Source: Myxococcales bacterium | GTDB lineage: Bacteria; Myxococcota_A; Polyangia; Nannocystales; Nannocystaceae | NCBI GenBank assembly: GCA_020633295.1 | Contig: JACKDW010000002.1 | Coordinates: 992,001 to 1,056,000, forward strand | Length of the DNA: 64,000 nt | Direction of reading: 5' to 3' | Position numbers and translations under genes: made by a program | Shown: positions 18,010 through 26,308 of the stretch, piece by piece | Layout of the letters: every line of letters begins with the position of its first letter | How positions within the stretch are numbered: position 1 is the stretch's first letter | The notes under the pieces: model-generated | Databases searched by the model: none | What the model was told of the DNA's origin: nothing | The model's input: only the letters and a program-made list of their open reading frames with translations

Positions 18010-21000
18010 CCGGTCGCCTCCTGCTCAGCCTCAGCGATCTCGGTCTCGCCGCCGCCGAACACCTTGGTCTGGCAGATGTTGGCGAAGTCGTCGGTGAAGT
18101 TGCCGGGGTAGGCGTCGGCCATCTCAAAGTTTCCAGCGCGGATCCGGCGGACGATGTCGCGGGCCGAGTCGAGCGCGCCCTCGAGGTCGGTCGCGCTCCA
18201 GCGGGCGACCTGCACGCTGACGTCGTCGGCCTTCTTCGGCAGGTTGAGGTAGGCCAGCTGCACGCGCCCGGAGAAGCCGTGCTGACCGGCGAGGTGCTGG
18301 TACAGCGGCAGCTGCAGGTCACACCAGATCCGCTCGCCCGAGCGCGCGCGCTGCTGATGGGTGCGCTCCGGCGTCTTGCCCGACTCGCTGGTCTTGTAGT
18401 CGATGATCATCCACGAGCCGTCGCGCTCGTTCTGGTCAATGCGGTCGATCTTGCCGGTGATGCGCATGGGCGCGTCGCCGGCGACCTCGAGGAAGCTCTC
18501 GGGCGGCAGCTCGTACTCGCAGTGCCGGATGCACCAGCCGTCGGCGCGCCGCCTGGCCTGCAGGCGCGCGAAGGCCTGCAGGCGGCTGCGCAGGCGCGTG
18601 AGCTGGATGCGGATCGCCGGCAGCGGCTGCGTGCCGAACTCGCGGCGCACGTGATCCGAGAGCGCGTCGCCGAGGTACTCGGCGATGCGCATGGACTCGG
18701 TGCTGTCGTTGATCGTGGGGTCGCGACCGAAGCGCTCGAGGACCTCGTGCGCGATGCTGCCGAACTGCAGCGCGTCGAGCTCGACGACGCTGTCCTCGAC
18801 GACGCGCAGGCGCTGGACGTACTTCAGCCAGTAGCGGAACGGGCAGCGGATGTACCAGCCGAACTCCGTCACCGACATGGTCTCGAGTACAGGCGCGCCG
18901 CCGGGCGCGAGCGGGACGAGGAAGCGCGACTGCGAGCCCGAGGGCGGGGCGCCGCGCGGCAGGTGCCAGCGCCGCGCGGCAGACACGTCGCACAGCCGGA
19001 GGATCCGCCGGGGCAGCTGCTCGCGCGCGCCGGCCAGGAGCAGGCGGCTCGGCGTCAGCGGCTCGCCGTCGGCGGCGATGCGCCCCGTGACGAGCACGCA
19101 GCGCTCGCGGCTGCGGCGGATCGACTCGAGCAGGTAGGCGTCGCGGGCGTAGCGGCGCTTGTTGTTGAGCACGCCGAGCGCGGTCCGCAGCGTGTCGGGC
19201 AGGAACGCGTCGGCGGTGACGGCCTGGGGGATCGCGCCGTCGTTAAAGCCGGCGATGATCATGGCGGGCGCCGGGTCGTGGTGCAGGTCGAGCCACCCGA
19301 GCATCTCGATCTGCCCGGAGCGCGGGTCGTCCGGGATCCGCAGGCCGGCGGCGTAGGTGAGCACGAGCCGGACCGCGGTGGTCGCGTCGACCTCGGGCTG
19401 CAGCTCGGCCGCGGCGCTCGCGAGGTGGCCGAGCGCGTGCGTGATCTCGACGCAGGCCTTGGCCGAGAGCGCGTCGGAGCGGCGGGTGGTCTTGGTCTCG
19501 ATGTCGCCGTAGGCGCGCCGCAGGACCTCGACGATGGGCTCGAACCAGTCGGTGAGGGGACGGCGGGCGCCGGAGAGCGGGTCGAACAGTCGACCCATGG
19601 CGCGGTGGACGAGGAGGAGCAGCCGCTGCTGACGCGGGTCCCCGGGCCACGGCCCCGTGTCGAGGTCGTGGAGGTGGCGGGTGTAGTAGCGGTCGAGGAA
19701 GGAGATCCACTCGACGCGCCCGATCGGGGCGTCGACGTCGGGACGCGCGGGGTCCTCGTCACCGGTCGCGTCACCGGTCGCGTCATCGGTCGCGTCACCG
19801 GTCGCGTCACCCGCGTCCGTCGACCCGTCCTCGTCGCCGGTGGGCGGAACCAACGCGAGCAGCTCATCGTCAGCCGGGGCGTCGCCAACGCCGGTCGTCG
19901 CCACCGCGGACTCGGGGGACACGTCATCGTCGAGCGCGGGCAACGGCGCGTCAGGCCGGGGCGTCCCGTCCGCGCTCGCGGCGATTTCGTCGTCGGGCGC
20001 GGGGACCGGGGCGTTCCCCGGAAGCGGTCCGCTGACGACGATGTCGGCTGCGTCGGTCGCGGCCTGTTCGGCCTCTCCGGCTTCCTCCGCCTGCTGCTGC
20101 TTCTGGACCTCGCGCCCGTGACGATGCAGCCAGCGCTCGATGTCGGGGTGGCGCAGCAGGGTCGAGAAGCTCGAGTACCGGGGCTCACGCAACCAGTCGA
20201 TCCCGTCGGCGAGGAGGCGATAGGGGCTGCTGCGCGCGACCGCGCGGCCGCGCGGATCGTGCAACTCGATGTTCGCCCAGACGCCCGCGCGCGTCATGAC
20301 CGGGGCGAGCTTCTCGTCGCCGAGACCGATGGAGATCTGCTCGGGACGGTAGCCGCCGGCGAGGTTCGCCAACGCCTCGACGACGGCCTGCGCCTGGTCC
20401 GAGGGACGATCGGCGAAGACGATCTCTTCTTCGGGAACCTCGAGCTCGCGCGCGCGCCAGAACAGCGGCTGTACGCAACCGAAGCTGTCGAAGCCGATCT
20501 CCATGGCCTCGGGCGCGTGCACGAGGATCGCTGCGCGATCCTCGTGGACCGCGAGCACCTTGCGCTGAAGCCGGTTGAGCTCGACGACGCCGATCACGAC
20601 GAGCGCGCTCTTCTCGGCGGTCGCTTGGGCGAACAGGGGATCTTCCAGCGTCCGTCGCCGGCGCAGGTGAGGATCGACGCGACCGCAGTCGCGCAGGCGC
20701 GCGTGGTAGCGCTTCTCGAGCTGCACGAGCACCTCCCAGCGATCGGCCTCGCGCAGCATGCCGAGTTGGTCCGCGCAGCGGGTCACGTCGGCGAACGAGA
20801 GCAGCTCGCCGGCGAGCTCGCTGGTGACATCGCCGATCTTCACGGCGAGGTCATGCCAGGCTGGCCAGTCCGTTTGCTCCGGGGGCCGCGGGAGCAGCGG
20901 CGCGACCATCACGGGATCGGCCTCGCGCAGCACGTGCATCCAGGCGAGCGAACACTCGAGCTGGGTGGCCGTCTCGCTCGTCGGCGGCGCGCTGAGCTCG

Positions 21001-21224
21001 ACGAGCGCACCAGGGGTCAGCATCTTCGGCGGCACGAGCTTGAGCCGACGGCGCGAGGCCTCCGAGATCAGCGTGTGCAGGAGGAGACGACCCGCGCGCG
21101 TACCGGGCAGCACGCAGCGCAGATCTCGCAGATCGCAACGACCCCCGGCGGCGTGGCGCTCGATGAGCCACGTCGCTGCGGCCGGGATGAGCGGCCTGCT
21201 CCAGTCCAACCAATAGCGCTGCAT
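18006..21224 (-). CDS. addB: AddB-like nuclease subunit of the AddAB complex
   Basis: 1072 residues from ATG 21224 (the frame is open to 21278). The N-terminal half resembles a helicase-like domain with no usable Walker A (VLPGTRAGRLLLHTL), as in proteobacterial-type AddB. The C-terminal PD-(D/E)xK nuclease is intact: GKIDRIDQ at ~923, IIDYKTSE at ~941 and the following QLPLYQHL. Only single cysteines occur at the two places where the AddB iron-sulfur staple should be (YIRCPFRYW and NICQTK), without the usual final CxxC group, so an Fe-S cluster is doubtful. An Asp/Thr/Ala-rich acidic insertion of ~100 residues sits near residues 380-490 and is partly encoded by a 12-bp tandem repeat. It forms an operon with addA through an ATGA overlap. 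Confidence 0.82.
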   Translation of the reverse strand: MQRYWLDWSRPLIPAAATWLIERHAAGGRCDLRDLRCVLPGTRAGRLLLHTLISEASRRRLKLVPPKMLTPGALVELSAPPTSETATQLECSLAWMHVLREADPVMVAPLLPRPPEQTDWPAWHDLAVKIGDVTSELAGELLSFADVTRCADQLGMLREADRWEVLVQLEKRYHARLRDCGRVDPHLRRRRTLEDPLFAQATAEKSALVVIGVVELNRLQRKVLAVHEDRAAILVHAPEAMEIGFDSFGCVQPLFWRARELEVPEEEIVFADRPSDQAQAVVEALANLAGGYRPEQISIGLGDEKLAPVMTRAGVWANIELHDPRGRAVARSSPYRLLADGIDWLREPRYSSFSTLLRHPDIERWLHRHGREVQKQQQAEEAGEAEQAATDAADIVVSGPLPGNAPVPAPDDEIAASADGTPRPDAPLPALDDDVSPESAVATTGVGDAPADDELLALVPPTGDEDGSTDAGDATGDATDDATGDATGDEDPARPDVDAPIGRVEWISFLDRYYTRHLHDLDTGPWPGDPRQQRLLLLVHRAMGRLFDPLSGARRPLTDWFEPIVEVLRRAYGDIETKTTRRSDALSAKACVEITHALGHLASAAAELQPEVDATTAVRLVLTYAAGLRIPDDPRSGQIEMLGWLDLHHDPAPAMIIAGFNDGAIPQAVTADAFLPDTLRTALGVLNNKRRYARDAYLLESIRRSRERCVLVTGRIAADGEPLTPSRLLLAGAREQLPRRILRLCDVSAARRWHLPRGAPPSGSQSRFLVPLAPGGAPVLETMSVTEFGWYIRCPFRYWLKYVQRLRVVEDSVVELDALQFGSIAHEVLERFGRDPTINDSTESMRIAEYLGDALSDHVRREFGTQPLPAIRIQLTRLRSRLQAFARLQARRRADGWCIRHCEYELPPESFLEVAGDAPMRITGKIDRIDQNERDGSWMIIDYKTSESGKTPERTHQQRARSGERIWCDLQLPLYQHLAGQHGFSGRVQLAYLNLPKKADDVSVQVARWSATDLEGALDSARDIVRRIRAGNFEMADAYPGNFTDDFANICQTKVFGGGETEIAEAEQEATG
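19757..19816. repeat. 12-bp tandem repeat, five copies, inside addB
   Basis: Five units close to CGTCACCGGTCG, in frame, encode the (GDAT)n part of an acidic insertion between the helicase-like and nuclease regions of AddB. One copy carries CATC for CACC, and the last is degenerate. Confidence 0.9.
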
Positions 21225-21286
21225 CAAACGTCGTCGCGGGCAGGGACCACGGACAGCTCGGCACAACGCCGAGTGCACGTCTGGTG

Positions 21287-21321
21287 TTGCAAGCTATGCA
21301 ATCAAGAGTGCTTGTGCAAGC
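21287..21321. promoter_or_regulatory. Two adjacent palindromes upstream of addB (possible operator)
   Basis: TTGCA-AGCTA-TGCAA (21287-21301) and GCTTG-TG-CAAGC (21310-21321) share the half-site TTGCA/CAAGC. They lie 63-97 bases before the addB start, where a promoter would be. They do not match a LexA box that I know. The operator role is inference. Confidence 0.35.
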
Positions 21322-21402
21322 GATTCCCGTGCGTCGGCCTGGCGCGTGGAGAGGACCCGCGCCCCGCGAGTAAACTAGATCACGCGGTCCACAATGAGGG
21401 CT

Positions 21403-21843
21403 TCAGCCCGCCGAGGTCGCGGCGCGACGGTCCTCCACGTGCACCACCCGCGCGTCGTGGCCGTCTGCGTCCCGCATGGTCCGTCCGTACATCCCGACGA
21501 CGACCTCGGGCGGGGTCAGCGTGGTGAAGGCCTCGGGCGGGACGTAGTTGAGGATGTCGGGATGATGACCGGTGACCACCCAGCCGGCCGCGTCGGCCAG
21601 GGGGATCACCGAGAAGCTCGCGGCCGGTGAGTTCGCTACCACGGGTCCGAAGCGCTCGAGCACCACCCGCGCCGCGCCCGCGAGCTCGACGTCGGGTCCA
21701 GGCGAGGGGAGGATCACGCACGTCCCGTGTTCGAACAGCACCCAGCTCTTGTGGGCGCCGATCAGGATGGTTCGCCAGACCTCGATCAGCCGCGCGAGCG
21801 CTGCGGCGCCCTCCGGGCCTTCGTGATCATCCTCGGTCGACAT
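21403..21843 (-). CDS. Hypothetical cytoplasmic protein
   Basis: 146 residues from the ATG at 21843 (ATGs at 21894 and 21918 also exist). I do not recognise it. It has no signal or membrane segment. Visible blocks are ARLIEVWRTILIGAHKSWVLFEHGTCVILP, split by turns, then LAGAARVVLERFGPV, AASFSVIPLADAAGWVVTGHHPDILNYVPPE and VVVGMYGRTMRDADG. The pattern of alternating strands with a 'D...GWVVTGHHPDIL' centre looks like a small alpha/beta domain. It is transcribed toward addB and lies 230 bases from the divergent tRNA-Asp gene. Third-position G/C bias supports coding. Confidence 0.65.
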   Translation of the reverse strand: MSTEDDHEGPEGAAALARLIEVWRTILIGAHKSWVLFEHGTCVILPSPGPDVELAGAARVVLERFGPVVANSPAASFSVIPLADAAGWVVTGHHPDILNYVPPEAFTTLTPPEVVVGMYGRTMRDADGHDARVVHVEDRRAATSAG

Positions 21844-22011
21844 GGATCGATGCGCCGGACGCGGGTGTGCCAGGCGAGTTGCGATTCTACTCATATGCGC
21901 AAGTTCGAGCGCAAGCACACTTGGCGCTGTTTACGCCGTATCGACCACGAGCATGACGCGCGCGACGCTCACGGGCCGTGAGATTGCGAGCCACGGAACG
22001 ACAAAATTGTG

Positions 22012-22040
22012 TTGACAAGCTCCGTCGGCTGCCCCATTCT
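22012..22040 (+). promoter_or_regulatory. Sigma-70 promoter of tRNA-Asp
   Basis: A perfect TTGACA (22012-22017), a 17-base spacer and CATTCT (22035-22040) are followed by a C/G-rich discriminator (CGCGCTCCC). The tRNA starts 33 bases after the -10. A GC-rich discriminator is typical of stable-RNA promoters under stringent control. Confidence 0.65.
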
Positions 22041-22073
22041 CGCGCTCCCTGACGGCTTACGCCTCAGGGGGTT

Positions 22074-22150
22074 GGGGCGGTAGTTAAGTTGGTTATAACG
22101 CCGGCCTGTCACGCCGGAGGTCGCGGGTTCGAGCCCCGTCCGCCCCGCCA
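22074..22150 (+). tRNA. tRNA-Asp (GUC)
   Basis: The 7-bp acceptor stem GGGGCGG/CCGCCCC closes perfectly. The anticodon loop CTGTCAC gives GUC. The T arm has GGTTCGAGCC, the discriminator is G, and the 3' CCA is encoded (22148-22150). Its own promoter and terminator flank it. Confidence 0.97.
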
Positions 22151-22154
22151 AGCG

Positions 22155-22193
22155 AAGAACCCCCGTGATCACCAGGTCACGGGGGTTCTTCCG
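22155..22193. terminator. Bidirectional terminator after tRNA-Asp
   Basis: A perfect 14-bp stem (AAGAACCCCCGTGA with TCACGGGGGTTCTT, 8-base loop) lies between the tRNA gene and the convergent DTW gene, whose stop is 3 bases away. The A-rich left arm and the T-rich right end suit both directions. Confidence 0.88.
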
Positions 22194-22195
22194 TT

Positions 22196-22831
22196 TCAGC
22201 CTTGCGAGCCCGCGCCGACCGGCGGCTTGCCCTTCATGTCCATCATGGCGACGCGCAGGCGCTCAAAGAAGTCCTCGAGCGGAGCGACGGCGTCGGCGCC
22301 GTGGAGCAGCGCGCCGACGCGGATCACGGCCTCCAGGGTGCACAAGAGCCCCGGCTCGTGGGCCTGACGCACGCCCCAGCGGGAGGGCGGGCCGCCCGGC
22401 GGGAGCTGTACACAGGGGAAGGTTCGGACGCGCTCGGCCCGACGGGCCATCCGCGAGCACTGGTGCCAGGTGCCGTCGAGCACCACGAGTGCCGCGCGCC
22501 GACCGGGCGTCGGCCGCGTGAACAGGGCGTCACCCGGCTCGAGCGCGCGCGCGTCCTCGCGCGGGAACAGCACCGCGTAGTCAACATCGGGCTCGTCGAG
22601 CGGGCGCGTGTCGAGCGGCTCGTCGCGCGCGCCGTAGTAGACCAGCGCGCTGTCGCGCAGCAGCCCGTGGGCGACGCGACCGGTGTTGGTCGGCTTCCTG
22701 CGCTCGCGGTTGTGGACGACGAACACGAAGCGCGTCGGCAACACCACGCTCGGCCGCGCCGCGCACAGGCAGCGCTCGAGCCAGAGCCCGCAGTCGCGGC
22801 ATCGCGGCCGGCGAAACGATCGCGTACCCAT
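22196..22831 (-). CDS. DTW-domain tRNA-uridine aminocarboxypropyltransferase (TapT-like)
   Basis: 211 residues. It has an N-terminal zinc-type knuckle with CRDCGLWLERCLC and the DTW signature in VVLDGTWHQCSRMARR, followed by FPCVQLPPG and the late LLCTLEAV block. Proteins of this family transfer the aminocarboxypropyl group of S-adenosylmethionine to uridine (acp3U, at position 47 in E. coli tRNAs). The strong AGGAGG site 5 bases before the ATG decides the start. It is convergent with tRNA-Asp across a shared terminator, and the neighbourhood is suggestive but not proof of a link. Length is normal for the family. Confidence 0.85.
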   Translation of the reverse strand: MGTRSFRRPRCRDCGLWLERCLCAARPSVVLPTRFVFVVHNRERRKPTNTGRVAHGLLRDSALVYYGARDEPLDTRPLDEPDVDYAVLFPREDARALEPGDALFTRPTPGRRAALVVLDGTWHQCSRMARRAERVRTFPCVQLPPGGPPSRWGVRQAHEPGLLCTLEAVIRVGALLHGADAVAPLEDFFERLRVAMMDMKGKPPVGAGSQG

Positions 22832-22880
22832 TCAGCCCTCCTCGCGTGACGTCATCGAGTAACCCGCTTGGTCCTTTGGG

Positions 22881-24161
22881 TCAGGTCATGGGCGCGAGCG
22901 CGGCTCCGACCGCGTCGCCGGCCTCGGGGGGGAACACCGCGCGGTGATGGACGTAGACCTCGCGGCTGAGGCCGTGCATCACCGGCGAGACGTCGACGAG
23001 CCGGCGGAGCTGCCCGCGCCCGCGCAGGACCATGAGCCCCTGATCTTCGCGGGGATCTTCGCTGTAGGCGCGGACCTCGACGCGATCGATCGCGCCGAGG
23101 TAGGCCGGCTGCACGCCGGCCTTCGCGAGCGCCTCGTCGAGGCGAGCCTGGGCGAGCTCGCTGTCGACCTCCGGGCGCAGCTGCATGGTCTTGAACAGGC
23201 GCCGGTGCAGCAGCCGACGCGCGAGCCCGCGGAGGACCTCGTCGCGGCTCTCGGTGTACTGGGCGATGGCGTGGTCGAGCGCGCGGTCGTCGAGCCGCAG
23301 GTAGTCGGCGACCTCGAGGGTCTGCCCGCGCAGCAGCTTGGCCATCGCGGGGGAGGTACCGGGCTGCGGGCCGATCTCGAGCAGGCGCCGGAACAGGCCG
23401 CGGACGAGGTACTCGGCGGCGCGCACCGCCTTGTGAAGATACACCTGGCGATACATGTAGAGGCGCGCGAGGAAGAAGCCCTCGACCGCGGTGAGGCCCT
23501 TGTTGCCGTCGACGGCGAGCCCCGAGGCGGCCGCGCCCTCGGGCACGTAGAGGCGCAGGGACTCGAGCAGCCAGTCGAGATCGAGCAGCCCGTAGCTCAC
23601 GCCCGTCATGTAGCTGTCGCGCTTGAGGTAGTCGCAGCGATCGACGTCGAACGTCCCGGAGACCGCGCGCGCGAGGTGGGGGATCGGGCTCTCGCCGTGC
23701 ACGAGTCGCTCGACCATCTGCGGCATCCGAGGGTCAACCTCGACGAGCACCTTGTGGACCTCGGTGTCGGGGTCGAGCAGGATGCGCGAGGTCCACTGCT
23801 CGTGGGGCGGCGAGTCGCGCAGCACGGTCTCGAAGGTGTGGCTGTAGGGGCCGTGGCCGAGGTCGTGCAACAAGGCGGCCGCGAGCGCGACCATCGCGGA
23901 GCCGTCGTCGATGCGATCGCTCTCGGGCAGCTCGCGCGCGAGGGCCTGCACGCGCCGCAGGTAGCGTTGCATGACGTGCGCCGAGCCGATCGCGTGGGCG
24001 AAGCGCGAGTGCTCGGCCCCCGGATACGCGAACGACGCCAGACCCAGCGCACGGATTCGCCGAAGTCGCTGGACCTCGGCGGTGTCGAGCAAGCGCGCGA
24101 CGATGGACGCGACCGGCCCCGTGAACGAGATGAGGCCGTGCACTGGGTCACGCAGGATCAT
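22881..24161 (-). CDS. HD-domain dNTP triphosphohydrolase-like protein (SAMHD1/YdhJ type)
   Basis: 426 residues from ATG 24161. It begins ILRDPVHGLISF, typical of this HD family. Metal ligands are H in EHSRFAHAIGS, HD in LLHDLGHGPYSH and D in FDVDRCDYLKRDSYMTGVSYG, so the HD site is complete. The rest is helical, with ARLYMYRQVYLHKAVRAAEYL as a conserved block. Such enzymes hydrolyse dNTPs to nucleosides and triphosphate or act on related nucleotides. The exact substrate cannot be read from the sequence. It lies 49 bases upstream of the DTW gene on the same strand and could be co-transcribed with it. Confidence 0.85.
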   Translation of the reverse strand: MILRDPVHGLISFTGPVASIVARLLDTAEVQRLRRIRALGLASFAYPGAEHSRFAHAIGSAHVMQRYLRRVQALARELPESDRIDDGSAMVALAAALLHDLGHGPYSHTFETVLRDSPPHEQWTSRILLDPDTEVHKVLVEVDPRMPQMVERLVHGESPIPHLARAVSGTFDVDRCDYLKRDSYMTGVSYGLLDLDWLLESLRLYVPEGAAASGLAVDGNKGLTAVEGFFLARLYMYRQVYLHKAVRAAEYLVRGLFRRLLEIGPQPGTSPAMAKLLRGQTLEVADYLRLDDRALDHAIAQYTESRDEVLRGLARRLLHRRLFKTMQLRPEVDSELAQARLDEALAKAGVQPAYLGAIDRVEVRAYSEDPREDQGLMVLRGRGQLRRLVDVSPVMHGLSREVYVHHRAVFPPEAGDAVGAALAPMT

Positions 24162-24246
24162 GCGGCGGAGCCTACCCCGGCGATCCACGAGGCGCACGAA
24201 CGACCCGGCTATCGGTCACTCGTCTCCGACGCGGCGACGAACGGGC

Positions 24247-24275
24247 TGGACGCCCCCCCGTCGGCCTTGCATACT
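24247..24275 (+). promoter_or_regulatory. Sigma-70-like promoter of tRNA-Ser(UGA)
   Basis: TGGACG (24247-24252), a 17-base spacer and CATACT (24270-24275) each match the consensus at four of six positions. The tRNA begins 17 bases later. The -10 resembles that of tRNA-Asp (CATTCT). Confidence 0.5.
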
Positions 24276-24292
24276 GCATCCCCCGTCATGCC

Positions 24293-24379
24293 GGAGGAGT
24301 GGCCGAGTGGTCGATGGCGGCGGACTTGAAATCCGTTGAACCCTTACGGGTTCCAAGGGTTCGAATCCCTTCTCCTCCG
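24293..24379 (+). tRNA. tRNA-Ser (UGA)
   Basis: The acceptor GGAGGAG pairs with CTCCTCC, discriminator G. The anticodon loop CTTGAAA gives UGA. A long variable arm (TTGAACCCTTACGGGTTCCAA) marks a class II serine tRNA, and the T loop is GGTTCGAATCC. CCA is not encoded. Confidence 0.96.
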
Positions 24380-24391
24380 CTCGCGCTCGCT

Positions 24392-24418
24392 GGTCGCCCG
24401 TGTACCGCACGGGCGACC
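24392..24418. terminator. Hairpin between tRNA-Ser(UGA) and the convergent oxidoreductase gene
   Basis: A perfect 11-bp stem GGTCGCCCGTG/CACGGGCGACC has a 5-base loop. There is no T-run, so termination may be weak or Rho-assisted. Its place between two convergent genes supports the role. Confidence 0.55.
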
Positions 24419-24444
24419 TCGACGCGTGACTGGCTGCGCACGGC

Positions 24445-26163
24445 TCAGGGCGTGATGTCTACAGACGCCCCGGTGCGCAGGGCCTCGTCCACGGCGAGGG
24501 TGGCCGTGAGCACGCCCGCCTCCCTGCGCGCGCGCACCTGCTCGAGCGCCTCGTCGGGTCGCGCGAGCGCGTCGCGGATCGCCGCCCACAACGCGAACGC
24601 GTCCTCCCCGATGGGCTCATGCGCGCGCCCGCGGCGCCCGTCCTGACCGACGTACTCGAGGCGGTGACCGGACGCACCTTCCTCCAAGAGCACGCGGCGC
24701 ACGTCCGTCGTGACCGTGAGGCTCGCGCGCGTCGCGGGCCCACCGGCGAACAGCTGACCACGCGAGCCGTCCGAGAAGTCGATCGTCACGCGCGCCGCGT
24801 CCTCGGTCGAGATCGCGGCCACGCGGGTCGGGAGGGCGTCAGCGAAGCTCGCCATGACGTCGACGCGCTCGAGCAATTCGGGGAGCCGCGAGCGGAGCGC
24901 GTCGCGCGGCGTGGACCCCGATGGGTCGAGCCCGAGTCGCCAGCGCATCGTTAGAGAACCTGTCCTACCGGCCATTAAACCGCGGGCGCGTCGGACCGCG
25001 CGACCACGCCCGCGCGAGAGCCCGAGCCACACGCGCCCCGGGGCCGTGACCGGGGCGAGCGCGGCGGCGTGGAGCGCGAGCGCCGGGGACAACACGAGGC
25101 GAGGGCCGGCGCCCGCGCGCGCGAGCTCGAGGAGGCCGCGCACGCCCGCGGCCGCCTCGCGCGCTCCGTCCGGATCGCACCACAACGCGATCACGTCGTG
25201 TTCGCGATCCCGCAGCAGCCGCGCCGGATCGGTCGTCGCGTAGCGAAACCCGCCGCGCTCCGCGAGCTGACGCGCACGCCAGGGGCTGCGCGCGCTCGCG
25301 CCCCGGGCGAGCACGCCGGGCAGCCGCGCGAGGGCGGAGCTCCACGGGTCGAGCTGCTCGCCGCCGCCACCTTCGGCGACGAGACCGATCACGGGCGGGC
25401 GAAGCGAGCGGCTCGGCCCGGCCGGCGCGGGCCGGGCGGCGGCCGGCATGTCAACGCGACGGGCGGGCGCGCCCGCCGTGGAGAGCTGTCTCTCCAGACA
25501 TTTTGACGGCGCGCGCGTGAACAGCCCGTCTGTGAGGCCGACAGCGGCGCGGGTCCAGTCGACGCGCGCGCACGCAGGCGCGCGTCGCCGGCCCGCGGCC
25601 AGCGCCTCGAGGTACGCGCGCATATCCGCGAGCATGCGACCCGCGAGACCAGGAGGGGCCTCCTCTCGCGCGCAGTCGCAGTCGAATACAAGGTCGGCGA
25701 CGTCGCCGTCGACGATCATGACGTCGAGCTCCTGGAGCGCGTCACGGGCGAGCGCCGCGAGCGCTCCGCCGCCGCGCACCGCCACGCGAGCTCCAGGCGC
25801 GGGCTCGAGCCACGCGACCAACGCCCGCGCGCGCGCGTCAACGGCCGCGTAGACCGCGTCCTCGAGGAGGAGCCCGTCGGGCACCGGGATGCACTCTTCA
25901 TCTGGCACACAGACCAGCTCCGCGAGCTCGCGCCCAGGACCCGCGCAGCCCCAGACGACGCGCTCCCCGACGCGATCGCCCGCGAGCACCACGCCCGCGC
26001 CGCCGATCGCCAGGGCGACACCCGACGGCCCAACACTCACCCCGGCAGCGGCGCGGACGTCAATCACCCGTTCGCCGGGCGCGGGCGTCGGCGCGGGCAC
26101 CTCGACCAGCTCGAGCGCGGCACCGCGACGCCAGCGGCTCGGGACTCGCGCGAGCATCTTCAC
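24445..26163 (-). CDS. Degenerate bi-domain oxidoreductase (MDR-like plus Gfo/Idh/MocA-like)
   Basis: 572 residues, GTG start. The N-terminal ~150 residues follow the plan of medium-chain dehydrogenases (ELVEVPAPTPAPGERVIDVRAA, then a dinucleotide-like GARVAVRGGGALAALA) but lack the usual zinc ligands. From ~265 (PPVIGLVAEGGGGEQ) a second dinucleotide-type fold starts. The end (ALWAAIRDALARPDEALEQV and GVLTATLAVDEALRTG) matches the C-terminus of Gfo/Idh/MocA oxidoreductases. Fusions of this order occur in surface polysaccharide loci. Here both glycine motifs deviate and both domains are shorter than usual, so a catalytic role is doubtful. The gene stands alone between a terminator hairpin and a divergent TPR-like gene. 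Confidence 0.6.
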   Translation of the reverse strand: MKMLARVPSRWRRGAALELVEVPAPTPAPGERVIDVRAAAGVSVGPSGVALAIGGAGVVLAGDRVGERVVWGCAGPGRELAELVCVPDEECIPVPDGLLLEDAVYAAVDARARALVAWLEPAPGARVAVRGGGALAALARDALQELDVMIVDGDVADLVFDCDCAREEAPPGLAGRMLADMRAYLEALAAGRRRAPACARVDWTRAAVGLTDGLFTRAPSKCLERQLSTAGAPARRVDMPAAARPAPAGPSRSLRPPVIGLVAEGGGGEQLDPWSSALARLPGVLARGASARSPWRARQLAERGGFRYATTDPARLLRDREHDVIALWCDPDGAREAAAGVRGLLELARAGAGPRLVLSPALALHAAALAPVTAPGRVWLGLSRGRGRAVRRARGLMAGRTGSLTMRWRLGLDPSGSTPRDALRSRLPELLERVDVMASFADALPTRVAAISTEDAARVTIDFSDGSRGQLFAGGPATRASLTVTTDVRRVLLEEGASGHRLEYVGQDGRRGRAHEPIGEDAFALWAAIRDALARPDEALEQVRARREAGVLTATLAVDEALRTGASVDITP

Positions 26164-26308
26164 GGGGGCACCATACGCCCTCGCGCCGAGAATACCGACC
26201 CACCGGCGCGCGCCCGGCTGCTATGCTCGAGGAGGGCGCTTGCTCGGCGTTCACCCCGTTCCTCGAGCGCTCCGCTTCCCGCCGGCGTCCGCTTCGACCT
26301 CCGCCTCC

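Noticed and set aside
14941..18111. 1056-codon frame antisense to addA
   Set aside because: Mirror of the third-position G+C bias; no domain, biased composition (Arg/Leu/Glu/Val).
18279..21527. 1082-codon frame antisense to addB
   Set aside because: Same artefact; the nuclease and operon overlap are on the minus strand.
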